Positions 11,544 to 26,164 are shown, counted from the stretch's first letter. The stretch: 64,000 bases of DNA from Crambe crambe (GCA_963924555.1 OZ004582.1:5022001-5086000); one strand, 5' to 3'. Notes: a model not told the origin generated them from the sequence alone. Numbers and translations: made by a program.

Positions 11544-14500
11544 ATGAAAACATATTTGATTGTGGCAGTCGTGGTGTCTATCCTGTCAGTGATTAGTACA
11601 GGTACATTGAGGTATAAATAGTATATTAAATATCATGGATCACATTATTATAGCTAGCTATTAAATTTGCTCTGTTATTACAAATAATATGTAACTAGTT
11701 TCTGTAGCTGCAAAAGGTGTGGGAAAACAACAATAACAACAACCATGCCTCCAAAGCTCCGTAGTAATCTAATGACGGTGGAGAAAAAACACCATGCCTC
11801 TGCAATCTTTTGTGCACTATTAACTAGCTAGCTAAGAAAATACTACATAAATATACAGATCTGCCTAAGCATTTTATCAGTACACTTAATAGATTAATTT
11901 TATATTGATCTGCAGGCCACGCAGTTTCCATTGGGAGCTGCAGCATCCAAACTGCAGCCAGCAATGCCTTGGCTACAGCCACATTTAGGGGGACTCCCCG
12001 GATCACATCCAGTTGTGTGGTGAATGAAAACTGCAATAATGAAGTACATGTGATTGGAAACTATGAGGGAAATGGATTCCATTCCTTTCGCATACATGAG
12101 ACTGGGTTCACAAATTTCTACTTGAGAGTGACTGGCAGCAGCTCCAGGCGTCTTATTTTAGTGTTATCATCTTATGAACCTGTTCAGTGGACACTGCATA
12201 TTCCAGCAGGAGTGGTCATAGACCGAGTGATACTGGTGAGTAGATGTCACGTAGAAACAAGGCTTGGGAAATGTTGTCACGACTGAGTGGCCCTTCTAAA
12301 ATATTTTCCAGTCATGCGGCCTACGTAAATGGCTAGTTTTCCTGCTCCTGGCACTATGAAGCACCAACTCAAGCCTAGAGACTGAAGATAGTGTATATTT
12401 ATTTTGGAATGTAGCCAGCCACAGTTACTACATGCATGTGCATGGATGAAATGGTACATGATGTTTATGGATTCCCATCCTTACAATATCATTTGGGAAA
12501 AATTTCAGTAATCATGTACTGACTTCCTGTCTAGACTAGGCTGGTGATAATGATGTTCATGTTTCTGGTCAATTGGCACAACTCCAGAAGCCATTATTGC
12601 ATTAATTATACAGCTATTCAGCTGAGCAGCTACAGACTTAAAGTGCCAGCTACAGTTACTACATCCGTGAAATGGTACATGATGTTTATGGATTCCCATC
12701 CTTACAATATCATTTGGGAAAAAATTCAGTAATCATGTACTGACTTCCTGTCTAGACTAGGCTGGATGATAATGATAGTCATGTTTCTGGTCAATTGGCA
12801 CCACTCCAGAAGCCATTATTGTATTAATTATTCAGCTGAGCAGCTACAGACTTAAAGTGCTTTGTCTGTGGCTAGAAAAACACACATTTTTGACATTGAT
12901 AATAATGTACGTATAACGCATGGTTGTGAGGAAAATCCTGACCAGAAACATGAATATCATTAACACTGGCCTTATCTTTGCACTATACTAGTAGGATAAA
13001 ATTTTCAATGTACAAATTGACCAAAAAAATGTCATGCATATTAGTGTTAGTGTGGCTATATATGCACTTCAAAAGTTGAGGGGGGATCTACCTGTCAAAG
13101 AATTAGATGCAGGGGCTAGTGTTTCTGAGCCCAGGCCTGTAGCCAGCAGGTGGCTCAACAGGCTTGAGCCCCCCCTCCCTTTGATGGAAATAAATGTAGC
13201 TTATAGTCAGCACTTGCATTAGTTTGCTGAATTGATATTAAAACACATTAAATTATCTTAGCTGGGTAACATTATAATTATAATTAGTTGATCTTCCTGA
13301 GCCATCTCTTTTCTAAAATTCTGGCTACAGGCCTTTGAGCCCCTACCTTCCACCACCTATTGCTGTGTTTGAGGTTGATAAACCTCCTGGAGAAGTTAAA
13401 TGGATAGCTAGTTTTGTATGCCAATTATCAACCTCAGTGTTTATCCTGTCCATGCACAGCCTTGGTTCAATATCAGAGACTGAGTAAGAGCCTACAGCTC
13501 TCAGTGTGTAATGAATAACATAGAGAGGTGTACTTCAGTGAATATACAAAGCACACATAATACAAGCTCAAAGAATACTGATGGGAATGTGTAAATAACA
13601 TACACCTCGGTATGCAAACAGATTACGTTATTATGTGAGCTTATAGCTATACAGCCCTCAAATGCAATTGCACAGATTTCATGTCAGTTGTAACTTGATC
13701 ATGCATATAATTTATAGGACATGAAGTCTGCCAATAACTCGCACATTATACTCTCTACACATATATAATTGGAATGCACAAATCCACTCTCTATACAGTC
13801 AAGATTATTATCCATCTCCAAGGCTATGCCTTCCAAGTTGCAAGAATAAAAATAAGCACAATGTATTAATGCTTTTTTTCTTCTTAATTTCACACAGAGT
13901 TCATTCCACAACAACTCTGTGGTATACACTCCAGGCCAAGTCCTTGCTGTTGAGAACACACTGCGCTATTTTGCATACAGCAGTAGTCGCCGCACACCTG
14001 AACTCCTCACATATCTCAATAACCGATTTGGAGCTGTGTCCTCATTCACCGGCACTTACTCAGCTGATGAGTGGAGGCTCACAATTAACCGTCAAAGTCC
14101 TTGCAGTGAGTTTTGGTTTTTTGTTGGCATGCTAATTATTCAAATCATGAAGTGATTAGCTAATGTGGTTATAAAGATGTGGGGGTTCCTCAATATTTGT
14201 CCCATGATCTAAGCTGTAGACCATATAAGTTGAGTAATGGCACTTCCATACATCATTCCAAGAGCTAATACCACTGTGACTTAATTCTTATCTCTTTATG
14301 GCTTCCACCACTATCATACCAGCCACTGCAGCCAGCACTGCTGTCACCACTGAAGCACCTACTACTCCAAGTAAGTAGCTAGGTAGCTCCTATACTTGAT
14401 GTAGGGATTATTATTGAAGGCAGCTTTTTGTTGACAGAAACTGTTAAAGTACAGGCTAACCCTACATGGCCTTTTTATTTAGCATATTTTTTTTTTCCTT

Positions 14501-17500
14501 TCACTTGTTTGTTTACTTTTTCTATGACCCTTTTCAAGTAAAAATTAATTAATAGCTGGTTGGCACGTACGTATGTGCACGTGATAGTGACAAATGCGGC
14601 GCATGACTAATGAAAATGGCTGACATAGTTATAATGAAAAGTCGTTCGATATGAGTGATCATTTTGAAGGGAAACTGTGGATATAAAGCACATTGTGTGG
14701 TTATAACTGCACAATTTGATATGAATTTCATTGTTGTAGCTATGTGAAAGGATCATGGAGTTACAGCCTGGCAAGAAGATGATGATGATGAACGAATCAT
14801 AAAAATTTTAGATTTAGGCGGCGGCTGGTGCCAATTGTTGCCACTGTTCTGGAGGACTTTGAGTGGTCATATCATCATCTTCTGCATTGTTTTCCAGATG
14901 TAAGAAGTTTAGTTGAGCCTGTACCAAGAATAGAAGAGATACAGAGAGTCTAGTTTGTATTGTTCTAATGAGAGAAGCCACGCCCATTCTGTGTTAACCC
15001 TACATGCATAGAGAGTGCTAGCGTAAGCTACCGATTATCGACCGGCACCTATTGTCGGCCGTTTTAGCACCTATTATCGACTGCTTAGTATACGGAGAGT
15101 CTGTGGTAGTAAACAAACGTAAACGGAGTTTAAGAAAATGGCTGCATTGAAAAATATAAGTAGCCATTAGGGAGAGAAAGTTAGCCAGGATCAAAGGTCA
15201 TCACGCAGGCATACTTCAATAAATTGTTCAAATAACGCATACCGTGTGCAGCTCCAAAATACCATAGCTATATTATTATCTATACACAAGAGTAAGCATT
15301 ATAGCTACTACTTCCCAGATGCTTTTCAGTAGCCTACCATGTATTTAGCTATTTACACAAACTATCTAGCTACTCATAATTATCTACTCCAACTATTAAA
15401 TGAGTGAGAAACAAGGCCAGCTTCATAATGAACATGCAACTTCTCAAATCATGAATGAATATTTACAGGCTAACGAGTTAGAAGTGTTAAAGATGGGCAC
15501 ATACAAGTTTTATGTCTGGAGACATTGAATCTATATAGTAGAATCGTTAAATAGTTTATCCCAATGTAGCTAACAGTTACAGCTTTCATTTCATGTTGCT
15601 GTGATAAAATGTTTACTGCATGTCTTTATCTATTCATTAATATCTGTTATTAGCTTGCCAATCCACAAAGTATGATGACTGTCATCACACTGAGATTTAA
15701 AGCCTTGTTTCTCATTAATTTTGAAGACGAACTACTGAAAAATGTGCTATAGTAGTGGAGTAGGAGTAGCACTAGCGTAGAAACAAGGGGCCAGGGCCTC
15801 CCCCCATTATTTTCAGACAGGGGGCAGGGCTCCCCTATGTTCAGCTATTATTAATTGCATAATTGCTCTAGCTACCACAGCAGAACACTTCCCTTCGTCA
15901 AATTAAGAAGTACTAGGACTGAATGTTGATTTAACGAAGAATAAATTACTTTGGAGTTTAGCTGGTAGTGCCAACCCCCCCACCCCCATTCAAAATCATC
16001 TTCGTTACTCTTGTCCAAGGATCACTGCACTGTAGTCCAGTACAACTATTATTGCTAAGTGTCCTGATTTTGTCAGGACAGTACAGATTTGGGAGATTTG
16101 ACCTGATGTCTTGGAAAAGGTGGAATGCAACTAACAATCACCCAATCCATAAGACATTTGTTAATCACAATCTACAATCTAAAAATAGAACACTGATTTT
16201 TGTATAAATACCGAACTTCCCAATCTGTGTCAACTACAAAACACTACCAAAAAATGCTGCTTTTTAATAACCATGCTGATGCTGCAGGGGTGTATCCATA
16301 AAATTTTGAGTGGCCCGGTGTGCTTGTGCATGGGATCACCATGCCCACTTATCCTTTATCAGAATGATTCTAATGTGATCATGATTCTTGAAGGTTCATA
16401 TAATCACTTAGCTAACTCTGCAGGCATGTGATGAAATTAATAAAAGTGGTCCGGTGAAAACCGGACCAACCAGAGTGGTGGATACACCCCTGTGCTGACA
16501 TAATGCTGATTAATGTGCGCAAATGCACGATGACCTTTGACCCCAGCTAACTTTCTCTCCCTAATTGCACTTAAAAATATATGGGAAAAACTTAAAGCTC
16601 TAGAGAGAAAACAGGACTTCAGCAGCAATTATTTATCGACTGCAGTATGAAAATAAGTTACTAGCTCACGTTACCCATCGCCATTGGCTCCGGAAGATCG
16701 CTAAAAGCTACGAAAGCTATCGACTTAGAGTCGAATTTGGTGCTTGTTTAGTGAGGACTGTATGGATAGATTATGACTCGATTCTGTAAAATATGTAACA
16801 CAGACCAATGAAGACTGTGTCTGAAAAGTATCACCTGAATCCAGCGAAAAGGAGAGCTTCTGCAGCAGTTCCATTCCACCGTTAAATTGTGAAGCAGTTT
16901 ATGATTGAAAAGCTTCGTTCATTTTTTATATAATTTGTTATGATGATGTATTTTATAGCATAAAATAGTATAACAGTATCTTTTTAAGGGGCCTAACATG
17001 TAGTGGAGCAAAACTGAAAGAAAGAATGGAACAGACGATAATTGATATGATTTTCAACGGGTGGTCGAAAATAGGTAATGGTGGTCGATAAATGATTTTC
17101 ACACTTGACATAGTTGATTTAGCATAGCAAAATTTCTATCCAATTGAGAGAAGAATAATTCATATGACGTTATAGAGGATGAAATTATCTTTCCTATGGT
17201 TGTTGTTTGAGACTTTGACGAACAGTCATAACTGGCCTCCAAAATTAATTGTTGTATCCTTTTCTAAAAGGGGCATAGTTGATCATTTAGCTGTTTAAAG
17301 TAATGAGAAACATGGGTGGGGAGGGGGCATGCTCCTTACCTGAGTTAATATTAAACTGTTATATGTAGATTCTACCAGTCGGCCTACAGTTCTAGTTACC
17401 ACACAGCCAATTGCCACCACAAGTACCACAACAAGTAATGATGAATTGTTGTTGTTGTTTTTTTGTTGTTGTTTTTTGTTTATCTTCTGATCATCTGTCC

Positions 17501-20063
17501 TTATTGGTGAGATGACTTACCTTTCAGTTGATCTATTTCCTCTCTGTCCATGATCTATCTGTTCATCTGCCTGCCTGCTTATGCACAGGTGTGAGCTCCA
17601 GTAGTTGTCCAGGATCAAGAAATTGTTTAGGAAATTACTGTCCTGGTAGTTACAAAACTGGAGCGAGGTGTATAAATGGACTCTGCCAGTGTCCGAATAG
17701 CCCCATGAGGGACAGATGCTCTTGCCTTTGTAAGTTAATGATATATATTATAGCTAGCTATTCAGCATCTGTGTGCTATCTTGCAGCTATCATTGGGAGC
17801 TGTCACATTCGAAATGAAGCCAGTAATGCGGTAGCCTCTGCCACATATCGGGGAAGTCCCCCCAGGAATGGTTACACCACATACAGCTGTGTGGCCAATG
17901 ACAATTGTGAAAATGAAGTGCACGTGATTGGTAACTATGAGGGAAATGGACGCCATGGTTATCGTGTTACTCGTACAACAGGCAATACGAACCTCTACTT
18001 GACTGTGACTGGTAGCAGTTCCAGACCACTCATTTTAGTGTTGACATCTTATGAACCTGTTCGGTGGACACTCCATATTCCAACTGGAGTGGTCATCAAC
18101 AGAGTGGTATTGGTGAGTGGATGAAGTAATTTTACGTAGTTTCATTAATGTGAACTAGCTATAGAACTGATATAAGGATTATAGTTATATCATCTTAGTG
18201 AATGTGAAGTTATGCATGCACTAACTAATCTAGAAACCATATCATCCTACAGAGTTCCTTTTATAATAACTCTATTATTGCCCCACCTGGACGAGTGCTT
18301 GCTGTGGAAAATAACTTGCGATTCTTTGGTTATGGCAAAGATGATGGTGGAGGGAGAACTCATGAGCTACTGACCAACCTCTACAACAGATTTGGTCCTG
18401 TGTCTTCATTCACTGGCACCTATCAAGCTGATGTGTGGAGACTCCATATCAACCGCAGAAGTCCAGATCGCAGTGAGTTACGTACTTGATGCATCAATGG
18501 TGACGAACTTTTATACTATTTGTTACAAGACTTCAACTAGCAACTCTTAATAGTTGATGGATGCATAAGCTGACTAATGCTTGAGCTTTTTATATTTTTA
18601 CAGGACAATTGTATAATATACAAAATAGAAAAGATAGGTGTTTTAATAAGCTGAATAGGTAATTATTTCTGGTCATGCACGTGTAAGGAGCGGAGTTTTG
18701 AACTAGAGTCTGAGCTACGTAGGTGCTTGCTCTCTGGTGCTACGAAGTGCCATCTATAAATGGAGAAGAGCAACAGTTATATATCCAAGCATATAAGCTT
18801 GGAAACCTCGTGATTTTCCACATGACTCTCAGCTGTTGGATTCTAGGATCATAGGTTCAAATTATGCATGTACATTATGCTATGTGGAGAAAAGAAAATG
18901 GTGTCCTGCTGGCCTCACTAAACTATAAGATGGTATATATTTTTTGGCTCTAGTATAAGTACTGAGATGGGAAGAATAAAGCTCTAGAATGCCAGAGCAG
19001 TAACTTTACACTTACTTTTTCCACTCGGTATGTAATTCAGTGATGAGCACTCTCAGTCATTGCTGGCAATTTAATGTCCTCCTCAACATCTTTTGTTATC
19101 TGGATAATGATCTGTAGCTTTTCACACATTTCTGCAAAAATACTTTTTTTTAAATCTCGTTTTGGTTACATTTTCCCACCCACTCCTTATCCTTGAAATG
19201 GTCTTCCAGTTTAACTTTCAATCTACTTTTGTGTGCATACACGTATGTGCTAACTACCTAATAAAAGGTCCAGCTTGCCACAGCTCTGTGGTCATCTAAG
19301 TAATAGCTCTATCATTGAATGTACTACAGTAACATTTGGGTGGTAGCCATTCTGGCTGGGCATCACAGCCTTTTATGTATGCAGCTGCCTGCCACTTACA
19401 TACGTAATTCAACAGCAAGCACAAATGAATTAGAACCATTAGAACCTATCAGCTATACTTGCTTGCTCGCTTGCTGTCAAATGTTGCACATTACCCTAGT
19501 AACCAATTTTTTCCCACCTTATATAGATGGGTTATGTAAGTTTCTACCTATCTCATTATAAATTATACCTCTATTTGTAGATTGCCTATCCTCTCCCTTT
19601 CGATTACCAGGTGAGTTAACGTAAGTATTGATATAGTGGTTTGGGCAAGAGCTGAATACTGGCAATCAGATGGTCAGCCCTGTCCTAATTTTGGAATGGA
19701 TTGTGTTATCATGTAATTCAATTCCCATAACTATTATGGACATCATTTGATACCAATAACTCACAATCACAATTATTTTTTTTTGTTTGAAGTGATACAC
19801 ATAGTGAATAACACTGAACAGTCATTACTGGCCTCCATAATTAATCATTGAGTGTAGAGGTGTATCCTTTTCTATAAGTGGCATAGTTCCTGTTTAATGT
19901 AATGAGAAATGTGGGTGGGGAGGGGGCGTGCTCCTTATCTGAGTTAATATCAAACTGTTATAATAATGTACATAATTATGTAGGTTCTACCAGTCGGCCT
20001 ACAGTTACCACACAGCCGATTGCCACCACAAGTACCACAACAAGTAATGATGAATTAATTGCT

Positions 20064-20102
<39 letters not shown>

Positions 20103-23100
20103 TGGTTTATCTTTTGACTATCTGTCCTTATTGGTCAGATGGCTTACCTGTCAGTTGATCTATTTCCTCTCTGTCCATGATCTTTCATCTGTCTGCCTGC
20201 TTGTGCACAGGTGTGAGCTCCAGTAGTTGTCCAGGATCAAGAAATTGTTTAGGAAATTACTGTCCTAGTAGTTACAAAACTGGAGCGAGGTGTATAAATG
20301 GACTCTGCCAGTGTCCGAATAACCCCATGAGGGACAGATGCTCTTGCCTCTGTAAGTTAATGGTATAATTATATTATGGCTAGCTCTTCAGCATCTGTGT
20401 ACTATCTTGCAGCTATCATTGGGAGCTGTCACATTCGAAATGAAGCCAGTAATGCGGTAGCCTCTGCCACATATCGGGGGAGTCCCCCCAGGTACGGGTA
20501 CACCACGTACAGCTGTGTGGCCAATGACAATTGTGAAAATGAAGTGCACGTGATTGGGAACTACGAGGGAAATGGACGCCATGGTTTTGGTATTACTCGC
20601 ACCACAGGCAATACAAACCTCTACTTGACTGTGACTGGTAGCAGTTCCAGACGACTCATTTTAGTGTTATCATCTTATGAACCTGTTCGGTGGACACTCC
20701 GTATTCCAACAGGAGTGGTCATAGACAGAGTTATACTGGTAAGTGACATCACACCAAGGGCAGGGAGAAAAGGTGGAAATGGAGGAAACAATGGAGACTA
20801 ACACTGCATATTATAGTGCAGTGTTAAATTGCTAAGCCTCTTCCACAGAAAAAGGAATAGAAATTTTATTTAGTAGCTATAAAATAAAAATCAAAATTCA
20901 ACAGCAAATTTCCGCAGAAATCGATTAGAGAAAAGTGACAACACTATTATGTATGTTACAAGTCCAAGTAAAAAAATATAAGGTGTACTTGTGGCTAAGA
21001 AAGAGAGCACCTTTTATTTCATTACTTTTTTGATCAAATTGTGGCCAAACCAATTAAATGCATGGTAAGTGGGGATAATAATAAGCATTTCTAAAACTGG
21101 ATTGGGAAGAGAGGCTGTCCTTGGTATAAATACCTCCATTCACAATGCAGAAGCAGCCAAAACGCACACTGATATGTTATCATGTATGGATACCAAAACA
21201 AATGGGTCTAGCTGTGGCTGTTGTACTGTGGCATTCTGTTAGCACTGCACTAGAATATTGTACACGTTATACCATCATTTCTGCCATTTCTTGCTTTCAC
21301 ACCAAATGTATTTATTAGTATTTTTTGCTGGTCTCTCTCATAGAGTTCCTACTATAATAACTCTATTATTGCCCCACCTGGGCGAGTGCTAGCTGTGGAA
21401 AATAACTTGCGATTGTATGGTTATGGCAAAGGAGGGAGAACTCATGAGCTACTGACCAACCTCTACAACAGATTTGGTCCTGTGTCTTCATTAACTGGCA
21501 CCTATCAAGCTGATGTGTGGAGACTCCGCATCAACCGCAGAAATCCAGATCGCAGTGAGTTACATACTTGATGCATCAATGGTGATGAACTTTTAAACTA
21601 TTTATTACAAGACTTAACTAAAATAGCTAATTGCAACTCTTAAAAGCTGATGGATGCATAAGCTGACTAAATGATTTTTCTTTTATGATTGCTTGATTTG
21701 CTGAACATTTTATGGGACAACTGCATAATATGCAAAATAGAAAAGATAGGCGTTTTAATAAGCTGTATTTCTGGTCATGCATGTGTAAGGAGTTTTGAAC
21801 TAGAGTCTGAGCTAGGTGCTTGCTCTCTTGTGCTACGAAGTACCATCTATAAACGGAGAAGAGCAACAGTTATAATATCCAAGCATATAAGCTTGGAAAC
21901 CTCGTGATTTTCCACATGACTCTCTGCTGTTGGATTCTAGGATCATAGATTCAAATTATGCACGTACATTATGCTATGTGGAGAAAAGAAAATGGTGTCC
22001 TGCTGGCCTCACTAAACTATCTGTATTTTCTCAGCAATGGCTGAGAACTAGAAGATGGTATATAATTTTTGGCTCTAGTATAAGTACTGAGATGGAAAGA
22101 ATAAAGCTCTAAAATGCCAGAGCAGTAACATTACATTTACTTTTTCCACTTGGTATGTAATTCAGTGATGAGCACTCTCAGTTATTGCTGGCAATTAATG
22201 TCCTCCTCAACATCTTTTGCTATCTGGATAATGATCTGTAACTCCTCACACATTTCTGCAAAAAATACTTCAAAAAAATTTCTAATTTTGGTTACATTTG
22301 ACCACCTACTCCAGTTTTTAACTTTCAATCCACTTTTGTGTGCATATAATAATGCTAGCTAACTAATAAAAGGTCCAGCTTGCTACAGCTCTGTGGTCAT
22401 CTATAAGCAATAGCTCTATCATTGAATGTACTACAGTAACATTTGGATGGTAGTCATTCTGGCTTATCAAAGTATTTTGTGGTGAGCATCACAGCCTTTG
22501 ATGCATGCAGCTTCCTGCCACTTACATACGCAATTCAACAGCAAAGATTTGAAATGCAAATTAGAACCTATCAGCTATATTTGCTTGCTCGCATGCTGTC
22601 AAATGTTGCACACTACCCTAGGAACGAATATTTTTCCACCTGATATAGATGGGCTATGTAAGTTTCTACCAATCTCATTATTCCTCTATTCATTAATTTT
22701 GTAGATTGCCTATCCTCTCCCTTTCGATTACCAGGTGAGCTAACTTAAGTACTGATAGTGGTCTGTGTAAGAGCTGAATACTGGCAATCAAATGGTCAGC
22801 CCTATCCTAATTTTGGAATGGATCATGTAACTCAATTCCCATATTATGGACATCAATAACTCACAATATTTTTTTATTTAAAGTGGTTTCAGAATACACA
22901 TAGTGAATAACACTGAACAGCCATTACTGGCCTAATCATTGAGGGTAGAGGTATATCCTTTTCTGTAAGGGGCATAATTGATCATTTAGCTGTTTAATGT
23001 AATGAGAAACGTGGGTGGGGAGGGGGTGTGCTCCTTATCTGAGTTAATATTAATATAATAATGCACATAATTATGTAGGTTCCACCAGTCGGCCTACAGT

Positions 23101-26100
23101 TACCACACAGCCGATTGCCACCACAAGTACCACAACAAGTAATGATGAATTAATTGCTTTGTTGTAGTTGTTGTTGTTGTTGTTGTTGTTTTGGTTTATC
23201 TTTTGACTATCTGGTCACCTGTCAGTTGATCTATTTCCTCTCTGTCCATGATCTATCTGTTCATCTGCCTGCCTGCTTGTGCACAGGTGTGAGCTCCAGT
23301 AGTTGTCCAGGATCAAGAAATTGTTTAGGAAATTACTGTCCTGGTAGTTACAAAACTGGAGCGAGGTGTATAAATGGACTCTGCCAGTGTCCGAATAACC
23401 CCATGAGGGACAGATGCTCTTGCCTCTGTAAGTTAATGGTATAATTATATTATGGCTAGCTCTTCAGCATCTGTGTACTATCTTGCAGCTATCATTGGGA
23501 GCTGTCACATTCGAAATGAAGCCAGTAATGCCATAGCCTCTGCCACATATCGGGGAAGTCCCCCCAGGTACGGGTACACCACGTACAGCTGTGTGGCCAA
23601 TGACAATTGTGAAAATGAAGTGCACGTGATTGGGAACTACGAGGGAAATGGGCGCCATGGTTTTGGTGTTACTCGCACCACGGGCAATACAAACCTCTAC
23701 TTGACTGTGACTGGTAGCAGTTCCAGACGACTCATTTTAGTGCTGACATCTTATGAACCTGTTCGGTGGAGACTCCATATTCCAACTGGAGTGGTCATTG
23801 ACAGAGTGATACTGGTGAGTTTAATACAATTTTAACAGTGAAAATAGTTACTTAGCAACTATAGCCACAACACTTTGTTTATGTACTAACTAACCAGGGA
23901 GTCTATTTTTTTGAAGCTTAATTTCGCACCCTGATCATTAGTAATTTTTCTGGTTGTTTAATTCAGAGAAACTTATAGCAGTTAGCTTTGTGGTAAGCAT
24001 TATAGCTTAATTCCTACTTACGTATGCAGCTGCTGCCTGCTGGCTGGAAAGCACAAAATTTAACTCTACAGAAAACCTGAGTTGAGCTTTAAGTTGAAGC
24101 CTATCAGCTCTAGTAATATTTTTAGTCTAGCTTGCTTGCCAAACGTTGCTTTGCTGTGCATTAGCCATTTTGATCAGAATGGGCTTGCCCATACATGCCA
24201 TAAATGTGTTCCCTGAAATTGACCCTTGAGTATGATCTATCCCACAGAGTGCTTACTATACTAATTCTATCATTGCACCACCTGGACAAGTGCTTGCTGT
24301 GGAAAATACCTCACGACTGTCTGGTTATGGTAAAGATGATGGTGGAGGGGACACTCATGAGATACTGACCAACCTCTACAACAGATTTGGTCCTGTGTCT
24401 TCATTCACTGGCACCTATCAAGCTGATGTGTGGAGACTCCGTATCAACCGCAGAAGTCCAGATCGCAGTGAGTTATAACTGGCTATACAACTAGTACAAC
24501 TGATACATTAATGGTCATGTCTTTAATTTATTCCTATAAGAGTATACTCTTATTTTAATCAGATAGAATATCATAACCAGACCTTGAATAATTATGGCCT
24601 GCAAACTACTCTGATGCATGTTTGATTATCACCATGTAAAATGCACAAAAATTATAGGTGTATGATAACTAAAATGGGGTGTTGCTTTATAGCAGCTTGC
24701 TAGCTCTGTGATTATTTTGGCTATGAAAATACCACATGTTGAAATGGTATATAAATTTGATGGTATGTAGCTACTCGAATGTCAATGCACAATCATCCAA
24801 TTACCCAATTATTTTACACATAGATGATGAGTTTATCCCTTTATTTTAGATTGCCTATCATCTCCCTTTCAATTGCCAGGTGAGCTAATTAGACTATTAT
24901 AATTAATAGTTAAGTGGAATGGAGCAATCTGATTGGTCAGTATAGCAAGTTTCTACATATTCACTTAGACATCAAAACCATCAATAAGTACATTTTACAT
25001 GCAAGATACCAAGATAACATTTAATTCACTAAAGGCTAGTGCATGCACTGGTACTGCCTTTAAATAAGTTAGACACCTTGGCCAATAAAATCTACAGTAC
25101 TAAAATCTTGAGGTCCTAATTGCTGCACTCAGACTCTGCTTCAGGTTTTAAATCCCCATAGATTCCTAGGCCTCAGGTGTCTAACTGCTGATAGGACAAG
25201 CGCTGCATATGTTCATTGGCTATCAATTATCGTCTGCTTTCAAAGTCGTCACACTATAATTATTATTCCTGGCATGCATGTTTTAAAATTGTCCTACAGC
25301 ACAAGTGAAATTATGCTATGTGGGCTCCTGACCTGCCCTTACATTATAGTGTATAACTATACCAACTTCTATCATAGTGATTCCATGTATGTATGCTATG
25401 ATTCCTTTCCTTAGCATCTGGAAATATTCAAGTCACTAATTCAGTGGGAGCTCGAGTCACTGAGGGGTCACCATCATGTAAGTTTATTTGGTTAGCTACA
25501 TGAGTGGTTGATTCAGGAGACCTTCCTAAATTGCTCTGTGACAGCTAGTAGATAATTATTTACTTTCTTCCACGTACCTAAGCAGCCATGCAATAACTTG
25601 CCCCCTTTTTGAAAATATTTAGTGATAAGTGGTCATAAAACTATGATCATTCTACACAGGTTGAGTCTGCTTAGCTATAAAACTTTTTTAATTCTGGGAA
25701 GAAGATAGCTATGTAGTAATCCTATAGCTAGTCTGTTCAGTCCATTTTATAGTAATAAATCTGTGTGTCATTTGTATGTTATTTATCTTATAGCATCTAC
25801 GTTTGTACCTGCTGCTGTATGGTATGCTCTTGGAATCGGGATCAGCTTATTCTCCATCTTGGTTACAGTCGTACTCATCATAATCCGGCGTGTGGTCATC
25901 ACAAAGCGGTTATCCGCTGCAAGAGCAACCCCTACTACTCAGCGTATGGAATACAACCTCACCACTCAAATGGTGACAAATTCAGGAACACTGAGTCCCT
26001 CTCCACCCCACTCTCAAGCTGATGCACAGAAGAATGAAGTGACTGCAAGCTTGTCAGCAGGTGAGCCTCCATCATATGCTGAAGTGGAAGGAAATAGATA

Positions 26101-26164
26101 CAACTATGCTACTGGTGGTGAATCTTTGCCGTCACCACCACCACCATACCACACACTCAACTAA
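11544..26164 (+). CDS. Modular single-pass receptor-like protein A
   Basis: Twenty-one exons joined by hand stay in frame for about 1131 residues: 11544-11601, 11916-12235, 13898-14105, 14323-14370, 17369-17434, 17589-17729, 17787-18112, 18253-18472, 19581-19610, 19984-20043, 20211-20351, 20413-20738, 21344-21554, 22705-22734, 23079-23138, 23287-23427, 23489-23814, 24248-24467, 24850-24879, 25415-25477, 25794-26164. Exon 1 is a signal peptide (MKTYLIVAVVVSILSVIST). Four ~180-residue units follow (about 20-195, 281-462, 540-718, 796-977). Each is split into an A exon (SCVVNENCNNEVHVIGNYEG, LILVLSSYEPVQW, GVVIDRVIL) and a B exon (PGQVLAVENT, FTGTYSADEWRL). Units 2-4 are each preceded by a Thr-rich linker and an 8-Cys module. 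The transmembrane helix is near 1018-1041, followed by RRVVITKR. The ~90-residue tail contains PPSYAEV and PPPYHTLN. I cannot assign the unit to a named family. The function (adhesion, recognition or signalling) is inference. Confidence 0.8.
12421..12870. repeat. 232-bp tandem duplication in receptor A intron 2
   Basis: The block beginning ACAGTTACTACAT at 12421 recurs at 12653. It shares GATTCCCATCCTTACAATAT and the following segment up to the CTAGACTAGGCTGG stretch and beyond. There are two copies with minor differences. No coding content. Confidence 0.8.
15029..17090. mobile_element. Probable ~2-kb non-autonomous DNA transposon in receptor A intron
   Basis: The left side (ATTATCGACCGGCACCTATT) and the inverted right side (TTATCGACCACCATTACCTA on the minus strand) are related. 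Both carry repeated TATCGAC motifs, and further copies lie at about 15070 and 16636. No transposase frame was found. The corresponding interval of receptor B (31035-31343) is only about 300 bp, so this insertion is specific to A. The exact ends are uncertain. Confidence 0.5.
16285..16492. mobile_element. MITE with CAGGGGTGTATCCA ends
   Basis: This 208-bp element begins CAGGGGTGTATCCA and ends with the exact inverted complement. It is flanked by the 5-bp direct repeat TGCTG (16280-16284 and 16493-16497). It is nested inside the larger insertion at 15029-17090, so it arrived later. No coding capacity. Confidence 0.8.
20063..20101. repeat. (GTT)n run following the linker exon donor
   Basis: A trinucleotide GTT run lies about 20 bp downstream of the receptor A linker exon (donor at 20044). 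Shorter versions lie at the same place after the other linker exons (about 17446, 23158, 34085), as expected if the introns were duplicated with the modules. Confidence 0.8.
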
